Below are positions 1-7,300 of a stretch of DNA of 11,148 nucleotides, piece by piece (position 1 is the first letter of the stretch; each line of letters begins with the position of its first letter). This DNA comes from Chloroflexota bacterium (lineage in GTDB: Bacteria; Chloroflexota; Anaerolineae; 4572-78; J111). The stretch is taken from the NCBI GenBank assembly GCA_003695455.1, contig RFJF01000094.1, positions 1 through 11,148 of the forward strand. Direction: 5' to 3'. The position numbers were made by a program, and so were the translations under genes. Under the pieces are notes generated by a model that saw only the letters and a list, made by a program, of their open reading frames with translations, searched no databases and was not told the DNA's origin.

Positions 1-1408
1 CCAGCCCAAACCGTTCGGCGTACTGGCCCATGCGCTCCGGCCCCAGCCCTTTGTATTCAATGGGCGGGTATCCGCCGCCAATGTAGTGAAAATAAACGTT
101 GCACGACCACGCCAGCCCGGAGACCACATTCACTTCGCCGTGGCCGGTGCGCAGCCAGCAAAAGAACGGCTGGGCCAAATCTTTATTGTCCGGCTCAAAC
201 CGGTTGGGCAGGTAGAGCACGCCGCTGTCAAAAAAGGTGGTTTCCGGGGCCACTGTGCGCTCTTGCAGCGCCCCCGAAGCCGGAATTATTTTGAAAATTG
301 AGCCGGGCGGGTACAAGCCGGCAATGGCGTGGTTAACCAGCGGTGTCCATTTGTCTTCGCTTAACACCGATAATTCACGCGCCGAAATACCCTGCGTGAA
401 CAGGTTGTTATCGTAGGTGGGCAGCGTGACCATGGCCAGAATTTCGCCGTTTTGCGGGTTCATCACCACGGCCGCACCCTGGCTTGACCCCACCCGGTCC
501 ATTTCTTCCTGCAACGCTTCAGTTGCAACCCGTTGCAGGTCTGTGTCAATGGTCAGCCGCAGGTTGTGGCCGGGGCGCGGCTGCACGGCCTCGCTGACGG
601 TGCGGATTTTCTGGCCGGTCACATCTACCTCAATGCTTTCCAGCCCCTTGATTCCGCGCAGCCAATCTTCGTATTCCACTTCAAGCCCGGCCAGCCCAAT
701 TTTATCGGTCAGTTCGTAGCCCTGAGCTTCGTACCGGTCAAACTGCTCGGCGGGAATGGGGCCGGTGTACCCCAAAATCTGGCTGAGGAGTTCGCCGTAC
801 ACGTAATCACGGCTGGGAGAAATTTCAATGAGCACGCCGGGCAGTTGGGTGCGCTCCTCTTCTATTTTGGCAACGGTGACGGGGTCTACGTCTTTGGCAA
901 TGGTAACCGGCAGAAAGGGGGCGTAGGTGCGGAACTGGTTCACTGCATCGCGGATGCCCAGCGGTTCATTGACGTAGCGGCGGCTGCGGGGGTTGACAAT
1001 CTGCTGTTTGAGCGTGCGGTTGTACTGGTGGCGCAGAATGGCGTCAAAATAGCCGTTGTTGTGGCCGCCTACCGGCTCTATCTGGGTGGTAATGGGTAAA
1101 TCAAGCAATTCTGACAGGCGAGCAAAAATTTTGGCCTCGGCAGTGGCGTCGTCCGGCAGGTACGCCGGAATCACAATCACGTTGTACAGCGGCCGGTTGC
1201 GCACCAGCAGTTCGCCGTTGCGGTCATAAATTACCCCCCGCGAGGCGGGACTCTGCGCCAGCCGAAAGCGGTTGGCATCGGCCAGTTCGCGGTAAGTTTC
1301 GCCCTGCACTACCTGCAAGTTCCACAACTGAGCCGCCAGCAGCGCAAACGCTGCCAACACGCCGGCCATAAAAAGATAGCTTCTGAGTCTGTTTTGAAAT
1401 TCAGTCAT
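1..1408 (-). CDS. mrdA: Penicillin-binding protein 2 (elongasome transpeptidase), 3' end missing
   Basis: This gene encodes a class B penicillin-binding protein that crosslinks peptidoglycan during cell elongation, anchored in the cytoplasmic membrane with its catalytic domain outside. About 469 codons are present and the frame is open to the window edge. Residues about 11-30 form one membrane segment, followed by the family signature RGVIYDRNGE at 58-67 and a PBP dimer region. The catalytic SxxK motif is S-I-F-K at 370-373, in the context PPGSIFK, and the SxN motif is S-C-N at 435-437. The KTG motif would lie beyond the edge. The ATG at 1408 is the natural start because the membrane anchor follows it directly, but no Shine-Dalgarno sequence is visible before it. 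It lies 42 bp after mreD in an mreBCD-mrdA order that is standard for this system; rodA would be a plausible next gene but is not visible. The family call is firm; PBP2 rather than another class B PBP follows from the linkage. Confidence 0.95.
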   Translation of the reverse strand, partial: MTEFQNRLRSYLFMAGVLAAFALLAAQLWNLQVVQGETYRELADANRFRLAQSPASRGVIYDRNGELLVRNRPLYNVIVIPAYLPDDATAEAKIFARLSELLDLPITTQIEPVGGHNNGYFDAILRHQYNRTLKQQIVNPRSRRYVNEPLGIRDAVNQFRTYAPFLPVTIAKDVDPVTVAKIEEERTQLPGVLIEISPSRDYVYGELLSQILGYTGPIPAEQFDRYEAQGYELTDKIGLAGLEVEYEDWLRGIKGLESIEVDVTGQKIRTVSEAVQPRPGHNLRLTIDTDLQRVATEALQEEMDRVGSSQGAAVVMNPQNGEILAMVTLPTYDNNLFTQGISARELSVLSEDKWTPLVNHAIAGLYPPGSIFKIIPASGALQERTVAPETTFFDSGVLYLPNRFEPDNKDLAQPFFCWLRTGHGEVNVVSGLAWSCNVYFHYIGGGYPPIEYKGLGPERMGQYAERFGL

Positions 1409-1450
1409 AAGCGGTAATTATACTGAACGGCCACAGAAAATAAAATCCAC

Positions 1451-1951
1451 TTACAGCCGGAGAGGTTGGGGGTTGAGCCAGCGGTTGAGCAAATAAAGCA
1501 GAGGAAATACAAACGCCATCACCCCGGTATTAAAAATAGCCGCCGGCAGCAAAATGGAGGTTAGCGCAGCGGCCCAATTGACCGGATGCCCCAGAAGCGA
1601 CAGCAAAAGCAGCGCCGCACCGTTAAACAGAAACGTCAGCGGAAAGGTGAGTACAACCGGCACCACAATGCTGGTGCCAAAGGTTCGGCCGTGGAACAGG
1701 CCGGCAGCCAGCGCCGCCAGCAGCATGGTCAGCGAAAAGACGCCAAACGGCGCCCCCGACAGAAAATCCAGGCTTACGCCGCCAATCAGCGCCCACAACA
1801 CGCCCTCTTCCAACCCGCGCAGTACCGTCCAGCCAATAACCAGCACCAGCACCCAATCCGGGTGCACACCGTTAATTTTCATATACGGCGAAAGTGTGGC
1901 CTGCGCCAGCGCCGCCGTTACCAGCAGCAGGGGGCCAATCACGTTGATCAC
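1451..1951 (-). CDS. mreD: Rod shape-determining protein MreD
   Basis: MreD is a small integral membrane protein of the elongasome that works with MreC to link cytoplasmic MreB to the wall synthases. The 166 residues are almost wholly hydrophobic, with about five or six membrane segments (roughly 4-21, 32-46, 50-64, 68-87, 94-120 and 128-157), which fits the usual family length of 160-180. The family-typical Pro-Asp pair at 31-32 and the G-x4-D stretch around Asp62 (SLDFLSGAPFG) are present. The start is GTG at 1951, supported by an AGGAG sequence six bases upstream that overlaps the end of mreC. The gap to the mreC stop codon is only 3 bp, so the two are probably translationally coupled. Sequence identity in this family is low; the call rests on length, topology and position between mreC and mrdA. 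Confidence 0.92.
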   Translation of the reverse strand: MINVIGPLLLVTAALAQATLSPYMKINGVHPDWVLVLVIGWTVLRGLEEGVLWALIGGVSLDFLSGAPFGVFSLTMLLAALAAGLFHGRTFGTSIVVPVVLTFPLTFLFNGAALLLLSLLGHPVNWAAALTSILLPAAIFNTGVMAFVFPLLYLLNRWLNPQPLRL

Positions 1952-1954
1952 GTG

Positions 1955-2812
1955 CTACTCCTGTTCACGGTTCAGCTCGGTTTCAAAATCTACCGGCTCA
2001 AACGAGGTGATAATCATCATGGTTTCCAGCTTGCCAAAATCTACCGTGGGGCGGATGCGGGCGGTTTGGAACATATCCTGGTCACGCTGGGTTACTTCTG
2101 TTACCTGCCCAATAACCAGTTTATCGGGAAAGTTGCCGCCCAGCCCGGAGGTGAGCACAATATCGCCGGGGTTCACTGTTTCAGACGGTGGAATGCGTTC
2201 CATTGAAACCGTGCCGTCAATGTTGCCTTTAACCAAACCGGTCACCCGGCTGGTTTGGATGATGGCGTTCACGGCGCTGGCGGGGTCAATCAGCATCAGC
2301 ACCTGCGCCGAGTTTGGCCCTACGGCGGTTACCCGCCCCACCAGCCCGCGCTCGGTGATGACGGGCATACCCAGCGCCACGCCGTTGCGCGCGCCCGCAT
2401 CTACGTACACAAAGTAGAGCAGGTTGGTGGGGTCAACGCCAATACTGCGGCCAATCACCGAGGTGGTTTCGTAGGTAAATTGGGGGTTGTTGCGGGTGTA
2501 ATTGAGCAGTTGCCGCAGCGATTCGTTTTCACGTTCTACTTCTTTGAGCCGCACATTGTCAACCATCAACTGATTAACCAGCGATTCCAGTTCCTGGTTT
2601 TGTTCGCGGAGCGCCCGCACATCGGCGGAGCTTTCTACGTAGCCAGACAGTTCGCGCGCTGTGGCAGAGATTTCGCTTTGCAGCGGCGTGAGCGCCAGTT
2701 GCAAAACATTGCGCACCGGCCCCATATAGCCCATTCTGTCCAGCGCAAAGCCCAACAGAATCAGGGCCAGAATTAGCCCAATGTAAAGCTGTCTGTTTCT
2801 TGAGGCCGCCAT
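1955..2812 (-). CDS. mreC: Rod shape-determining protein MreC
   Basis: MreC is the extracytoplasmic scaffold of the elongasome; it spans the membrane once and contacts PBP2 and MreD. The 285-residue product has one membrane segment near residues 9-24, a predicted coiled coil at about 62-105 rich in Leu, Glu and Asn (ALREQNQELESLVNQL), and then the double beta-barrel domain at about 115-275, including the typical stretches VYVDAGARNGVALGMPV and GLVGRVTAVG. The length matches the family. The ATG at 2812 is the only reasonable start because an in-frame TAA lies five codons upstream, yet no Shine-Dalgarno sequence is visible there; the region before it is a purine/pyrimidine-biased heptamer repeat. 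The gene follows mreB after a 149-bp gap and precedes mreD by 3 bp. Confidence 0.95.
   Translation of the reverse strand: MAASRNRQLYIGLILALILLGFALDRMGYMGPVRNVLQLALTPLQSEISATARELSGYVESSADVRALREQNQELESLVNQLMVDNVRLKEVERENESLRQLLNYTRNNPQFTYETTSVIGRSIGVDPTNLLYFVYVDAGARNGVALGMPVITERGLVGRVTAVGPNSAQVLMLIDPASAVNAIIQTSRVTGLVKGNIDGTVSMERIPPSETVNPGDIVLTSGLGGNFPDKLVIGQVTEVTQRDQDMFQTARIRPTVDFGKLETMMIITSFEPVDFETELNREQE
1958..1962 (-). promoter_or_regulatory. Shine-Dalgarno sequence of mreD
   Basis: On the minus strand AGGAG lies six bases before the GTG codon at 1951-1949 and overlaps the last codons of mreC. It decides the GTG start for mreD and suggests that ribosomes finishing mreC re-initiate here. Confidence 0.8.
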
Positions 2813-2815
2813 ATC

Positions 2816-2864
2816 AATTAGAAATTAGATGTGAGAAATCAGAATCAGGAAATGAAAATTCAGA
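2816..2864. repeat. Degenerate 7-bp tandem array, AATTAGA type
   Basis: Seven consecutive heptamers can be read on the plus strand: AATTAGA twice, then TGTGAGA, AATCAGA, ATCAGGA, AATGAAA and ATTCAGA. The first two are identical and the rest keep the purine-rich pattern, so the array looks like a decayed tandem repeat. It lies directly upstream of the mreC start codon and replaces the place where a Shine-Dalgarno sequence would be expected. Heptamer arrays are known from cyanobacterial genomes (STRR sequences); whether this one belongs to a genome-wide family cannot be seen here. Confidence 0.6.
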
Positions 2865-2915
2865 AGTAAATCGGAGAAACCGGGGGACTGCACTGCCAAA
2901 ACCACCAGTTGCTAA

Positions 2916-2964
2916 TTGTTCATTGTTCATTGGTAATTGACAATTGATAATTGGTAATTGCCTA
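2916..2964. repeat. 7-bp tandem array, TTGxxxA type, at the mreB 3' end
   Basis: Seven heptamers in perfect phase are visible on the plus strand: TTGTTCA, TTGTTCA, TTGGTAA, TTGACAA, TTGATAA, TTGGTAA and TTGCCTA. All start with TTG and end with A. The last unit contains the stop codon of mreB, so the array begins exactly at the end of that gene. In the direction of transcription it reads as repeated AATTANC. It does not resemble an intrinsic terminator, as there is no GC-rich stem or U tract. About 51 bp of non-repeated, partly GC-rich sequence (2865-2915) separates it from the other heptamer array. Confidence 0.75.
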
Positions 2965-4032
2965 CCGGCGATGGTTGCCGCCCCGTTGCAGCGAGGTCAG
3001 CACTTTGGCAAATTTATCGTAGCTTTCCAGCACTTTGCCCGCGCCGCGCGCCACACAGGTCAGCGGGTCATCGGCAATGTAGACCCGCATTTTGGTTTCT
3101 TCAGACAGGCGCTCGGCCAGCCCTTGCAGCAAGCCGCCGCCGCCGGCCAGGGCAATGCCGCTTTCCATCAAATCGGCAATCAGCTCCGGCGGTGTTTCAT
3201 CGAGCGTGTCTCGCACGGCATCAACCAGCACCTGCACGGCGTCACTGAGCGCCTCGCGGATTTCTACGCTGGACACCTCTACCGAATCCGGCAGCCCGGT
3301 AATCAGGTTGCGCCCGCGCAGGGTAATGGTTTGCTCCTCTGGCAGGGGGTAGGCGGAACCGATGGTGATTTTGGCGCGCTCGGCCATGCGCTGGCCAATG
3401 AGCAGATTATATTTTTGGCGGGCGTAGTTAACAATGGCCTCGTCCATTTCATCACCGGCTACGCGGATGGAGCGGCTAACCACAATGCCGCCCAGCGAAA
3501 AGACCGCCACCTCGGTGGTGCCGCCGCCAATGTCAATCACCATGCTGCCCAGCGGCTCGGTAATGGGCAAGCCCACGCCAATGGCCGCTGCCACGGGTTC
3601 TTCAATGATCATGGCGTCTCGGGCGCGGGCACTGCGGGTAGCATCGTATACAGCCCGCTTTTCAACCTCGGTAACGCCGCTGGGAATGCCCACCACCACG
3701 CGGGGGGCGTAAAATGGGGTAGGCACAATGGTTTGTTCGTGAACTTTTTTGATAAAGTAGCGCAGCATGGCTTCGGTAATTTCAAATTCAGAAATCACGC
3801 CATCGCGCAGGGGGCGAACGGCCACAATGTTGGCCGGGGTTCGGCCAACCATTTCTTTGGCGTCAACGCCAATGGCCAGGGGTTTTTTGGTTCGTTTATC
3901 AATGGCAACCACTGAAGGCTCGTTGATGACAATGCCTTTGCCGCGCACGTACACCAGCGTGTTGGCCGTTCCCAAATCAATGCCAACATCAAAAGAAAAA
4001 AGCCCCAGCAGTGCTTCTAATGGGCCAGCCAC
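2962..4032 (-). CDS. mreB: Rod shape-determining protein MreB (bacterial actin)
   Basis: MreB is the cytoplasmic actin homologue that polymerises on the membrane and positions the elongation machinery. The 356-residue length is typical. The actin-fold nucleotide motifs are all present: phosphate-1 DLGTANT at 19-25, phosphate-2 DIGGGTTE at 167-174 and the adenosine motif IALAGGGGLL at 293-302, along with the conserved GIPSGVTEVEKRA stretch near 115-127. The hydrophobic N-terminus (PLEALLGLFSFDVG) could act as the membrane-binding element. The start is GTG at 4032, chosen because a GGAG lies seven bases upstream and the protein begins in register with the family. It is the first gene of the wall cluster and is transcribed from the divergent region at 4033-4311, which holds an extended -10 promoter and two leader hairpins. 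Confidence 0.98.
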   Translation of the reverse strand: MAGPLEALLGLFSFDVGIDLGTANTLVYVRGKGIVINEPSVVAIDKRTKKPLAIGVDAKEMVGRTPANIVAVRPLRDGVISEFEITEAMLRYFIKKVHEQTIVPTPFYAPRVVVGIPSGVTEVEKRAVYDATRSARARDAMIIEEPVAAAIGVGLPITEPLGSMVIDIGGGTTEVAVFSLGGIVVSRSIRVAGDEMDEAIVNYARQKYNLLIGQRMAERAKITIGSAYPLPEEQTITLRGRNLITGLPDSVEVSSVEIREALSDAVQVLVDAVRDTLDETPPELIADLMESGIALAGGGGLLQGLAERLSEETKMRVYIADDPLTCVARGAGKVLESYDKFAKVLTSLQRGGNHRR

Positions 4033-4115
4033 GTTGTTACTCCGTTAATCAAATTTATTCCGGACCAGAGCGAATATTTCTCTGTATGTGCCAAAAATTT
4101 TGACCGGCCGGCCAA
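4017..4115 (-). CDS. Possible 32-codon leader ORF overlapping mreB start (speculative)
   Basis: A strong Shine-Dalgarno sequence (AGGAAGGAG, minus strand, 4127-4119) lies in the mreB leader far from the mreB start codon. A TTG codon at 4115-4113 follows it within three bases of the GGAG and opens a frame of 32 residues (TTGGCCGGCCGG start) that ends in TAG at 4019-4017, 16 bases inside mreB in another frame. The peptide would begin with MAGRSKFLAH and is unlike anything I recognise. The short spacing and the TTG start make it uncertain; it could instead be a ribosome standby site or chance. Confidence 0.2.
   Translation of the reverse strand: MAGRSKFLAHTEKYSLWSGINLINGVTTWLAH
4040..4043 (-). 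promoter_or_regulatory. Shine-Dalgarno sequence of mreB
   Basis: The minus strand carries GGAG seven bases before the GTG at 4032-4030. This spacing supports the GTG as the mreB start. The site lies inside the possible upstream leader ORF, so translation of that ORF would affect its access. Confidence 0.75.
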
Positions 4116-4118
4116 AAT
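4097..4118 (-). terminator. Terminator-like palindrome 2 in the mreB leader
   Basis: This is a 22-bp near-perfect palindrome centred on CCGGCCGG with ATTTTG and CAAAAT arms. Its single mismatch (4103/4112) becomes a G-U pair in minus-strand RNA, so the mreB leader can fold a 9-bp stem with a GGCC loop, followed by five U (4097-4093). As DNA it could equally be a symmetric operator. It would overlap the start of the possible leader ORF and lies just after a strong Shine-Dalgarno sequence. Confidence 0.4.
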
Positions 4119-4134
4119 CTCCTTCCTGTGACAC

Positions 4135-4168
4135 AAAAACAGGCAGACTCTCAAGCATTTTCTGCCTG
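4135..4168 (-). terminator. Terminator-like hairpin 1 at the start of the mreB leader
   Basis: On the minus strand CAGGCAGA and TCTGCCTG form a perfect 8-bp stem around a 13-base loop, followed directly by TTTTTG (4139-4134). This has the form of an intrinsic terminator oriented in the direction of mreB transcription. It lies about seven bases downstream of the transcription start expected from the promoter at 4182-4209, so it would end transcripts after roughly 40 bases unless it is bypassed. It may be an attenuator or a 5' stabilising hairpin. Confidence 0.45.
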
Positions 4169-4181
4169 CCCAAGACCATAG

Positions 4182-4209
4182 ATTATACCACAATCACATT
4201 TTTGCACAA
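4182..4209 (-). promoter_or_regulatory. mreB: Sigma-70-type extended -10 promoter for mreB
   Basis: The minus strand carries a perfect TATAAT (4187-4182) preceded by TGG, giving an extended -10 element. A weak -35 candidate TTGTGC (4209-4204) lies 16 bases upstream. The predicted start near 4175 gives a leader of roughly 140 bases before mreB. No comparable promoter was found between the leader hairpins and the gene. Confidence 0.65.
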
Positions 4210-4217
4210 ACGCAAAA
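4200..4217. promoter_or_regulatory. Inverted repeat TTTTGC-N6-GCAAAA over the mreB -35
   Basis: The half sites TTTTGC and GCAAAA form a perfect symmetric element with a 6-base spacer. It covers the -35 candidate of the mreB promoter and ends 16 bases before the -35 of the opposite promoter. The form suits a dimeric regulator, but it is short and AT-rich and may be chance. Confidence 0.3.
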
Positions 4218-4233
4218 TAGTCTAAAATGCCCG

Positions 4234-4262
4234 TTGACAGAATGAGAGGGATGTAATATCAT
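4234..4262 (+). promoter_or_regulatory. Sigma-70-type promoter for the cyclase-tilS unit
   Basis: A perfect TTGACA at 4234-4239 is followed, after exactly 17 bases, by TATCAT at 4257-4262 (five of six matches to the -10 consensus). The expected start near 4269 leaves a leader of about 43 bases before the ATG at 4312. Confidence 0.75.
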
Positions 4263-4311
4263 CAAGGGCACACCCCTCAACCAGAAAATCCGAGAGCGAG
4301 TTAAAAGGGTT

Positions 4312-7300
4312 ATGAGCCAGACCATCAAGTGCGAAGTCTGCGGGTTTGAAAACCCCGCCGGCCATTACTATTGCGGTCGCTGCGGCAACGAGGTGGCCGG
4401 GGCCAATGAGATTGACGGCGATTCAATCATTAACGCCCCCATTCAGGGCGACCGCCGCCAGGTCACGGTTATTTTTGCCGATTTGTCCGGCTTTACCGCG
4501 CTTAACGACGCCGCCAAAACACCGGCCCAGGTTGAGCAGGTGGTACGGCTCATCAACGAACTGCTCAGTGAACTCAGCGAAGCCATTTACGAATACGACG
4601 GCTACATTGACAAATACATTGGCGATGAGATTATGGCCCTTTTTGGCGCGCCGGTGGCCCATGAAAATGACCCCGAACTGGCCCTGCGCGCCGCCCTCTC
4701 GATGATGGAACGGCTGGAAGCCTTTAACCAGAACCCGCCCTACCCGCTGCCGGAGCCGCTGGGCATGCATATGGGCATTAACACCGGCACCGTTATTGCC
4801 GGCATGGTGGGTACAGACCGCAAACGCTCGTACACGGTTATGGGTGATGTGGTCAACGTGGCGGCCCGGCTTGAGGGCGCTTCGACGCGCGGCCAGATTT
4901 TTGTTAATGAAGACACCTACAACCTGACCAATCGCCTTTTTGTATTTGAAGAACAAGAACCCATCAGCGTTAAAGGTAAAGCCCGGCCGCTCAAAGTGTA
5001 CCAGCTCATCTCGGCCCGCGATCTCAGCCAGACCCAGCGCGGGTTGACCGGCATGGAAGCCCCGCTCATTGGCCGCGAATACGAAACCCAGATTCTGCTG
5101 GATGCCTACCACAACTTGTTTAAAAATAAGGGCAGTATTGCCGTGGTTACGGGCGATGCCGGGCTGGGGAAATCGCGCCTGATCCGTGAAACCATGAAAC
5201 AGGTGCAACAAGAAGAAGCAGACGGCAAAAAAACCCTGTGGCTCTTTGGCCGGGGGCTGGCCTACCGGCGCTCGTTTGCCAACCGGCTGTTTGTAGACAT
5301 CCTGTACAGCCACCTGCAACTGCCGGAAGATTCAGACCGCACGCTGGTCAAACTCAGACTCGACGCGATGGGCGATGAACTCTTTGGCAAACGCAAAGCC
5401 GAGGTCATTCCCTATTTAGCCACGCTGCTGGGCATCAAAATAGATGACGAAGCCGACCTGCCCGTCAATGACCCGCAAATTCTGCAGCAGCGAACCTTTT
5501 TAGCCATGGGCGAATGGGTAGAGGCGCTGGCTGCCCGGCAGCCGGTGGTGATGGTTTTTGAAGATTTGCACTGGTCAGACCCCAGCTCTGTGACCATGAT
5601 TGAGTACCTGTTCAGCCTGACAGTTTACAACCCCATTTTGCTGATTTGTGTAACCCGGCCCGAACGGGTATCTGATTTCTGGAAGATAAAAACCCAAAGC
5701 GCCCGCGAATACTCCGGCAACTTCACCGAACTCACCCTGTGGCCGCTCACCGATGAAGAGAGCCGCCAGTTGGTCAAACATCTGCTTAAAATTGACCCCA
5801 TGCCGCCGGATTTGGAAAAACTCCTGCTCAGCCGCGCCGAAGGAAACCCGCTCTTTCTGGAAGAAGTCCTCCGCAGCCTCATTGAAGAAGGCATTATTGC
5901 CCACACCGACGGCCACTGGGCCATCACCCGTACCGTAACCGATGTGGATATTCCCACCACTTTGCAGGGTGTACTCACCGCCCGTATTGACCGGCTGGAA
6001 GAATCGGTCAAGCGGGTGTTGCAGGTGGCCGCCGTCATTGGCCGGGTTTTCCCCCGTTTTGTGCTGGCCCCTATCATTGGCGATGAAGAATTGCTGAACA
6101 CATCGCTTGAACAGCTTGAACTGGCCGACCTGATTGAAGTTCACAAACGCGAGCCGGAGCCGGAATATATTTTCAAGCACGTGCTCACCTACGAAACCGC
6201 CTACAACAGCATGCTCAACCAGCAGCGGCAAAGTCTGCACCGCCAAATTGCCGATTTTATGGCTACCCGCTACTGGTTGCTGGGTGAACAATTTGCCCCC
6301 ATTGTGGCCGACCACTACTACAAAAGCGAAACCTGGCCCCGCGCCCTGCGCTACCTGCAACGCGCCGCAGAAGCCGCCATTCAATCCTTTGCCAACGAAG
6401 AAGCCGTTAAATTTTACACCCAGGCGCTTGAAGTGGCCGACATCATCGGCTCAGACGCCGACCCGGCAGCCCTGATTGCCATTTATGAAGGCCGCGCCCG
6501 CATTCTGACCCGGCTGGGCGAACCCCAGCAGGCCGTGGAAGATTACAAAGCCATGCTGGCCCAGGCCAAAATGCTCAACAACGAACCGGCCCAAATGCGC
6601 TCGCTGAACGGCATTGGCGCCCTGTACGCCAGCCACCACAACTTCAGCGAAGCCTCTGAATTTTTTCAACAGGCACTGGCCGTGGCCCGCCACATTGGCG
6701 ATGAAACCGGCATTGCAGAAACGCTCAACCAACTGGGTAATTTTTATTACAACATGGGCCAGCTTGATTTAGCCACCAAATGCTTCCGCGAATCGTGTGA
6801 CCTGAGCATTGAACTGAACAGCGAAGTGGGACGCATCAATTCTGAAGACGGGCTGGCCAAAGTTATTCTGGAACAGGGCGAAATTTTAGCCAGCCTTACC
6901 CGCTACCAGGAAGATATTTTACCGGTTCGGCGGCGGCTGGGCTACCGGGGCGGGTTGATGAACTCGCTCACCACGGTGCTGGTGGCCCAAACTCATCTGG
7001 GCAACTACCAGCAAGCCGAAGAAACCGCCGACGAACTGCTGGAACTGCACAAAAAATCCGGTGATTTTTTCCGCGTGCCGCTTATCAAATATTATCAGGC
7101 GTTGGGCCACCTGTACCGCGGCGATTTTGACCGGGCCGGCGCTATTCTGCGCGAAGGGTTATCGCTGGCACAGGAACAGGGCCAAAAATCACTTGAAGCC
7201 ATGGGGCTGGCCTGGCTGGGCTACTACCACCTCACGCTGGGGCAGGATGAAGCCGGACTGGAACGGGCCGAACAAAGCGTTGAAATTGCCAATCAACTTG

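Noticed and set aside
1417..1422. Perfect TATAAT on the minus strand just upstream of the mrdA start
   Set aside because: It would give an almost leaderless transcript, the -35 position (TTTTAT) is poor and the 42-bp gap sits inside a compact operon, so an AT-rich chance match is more likely.
2816..2964. CRISPR array in the mreB-mreC gap
   Set aside because: The repeats are 7 bp with no spacers and there are no cas genes; they are simple tandem heptamers.
2944..3915. Plus-strand open frame of 323 codons opposite mreB
   Set aside because: It is rich in His, Gln and Gly as expected for the complement of mreB, whose actin motifs are unmistakable.
4423..5319. Long antisense open frame (298 codons) inside the cyclase gene
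   Set aside because: It is opposite a gene with intact catalytic motifs; its composition is that of a reverse-frame shadow, and no known domain is visible.
5575..6384. Another long antisense open frame (269 codons) inside the ATPase part
   Set aside because: It has the same shadow character, and the plus-strand frame carries the clear ATPase and EGNPLFLEE motifs.
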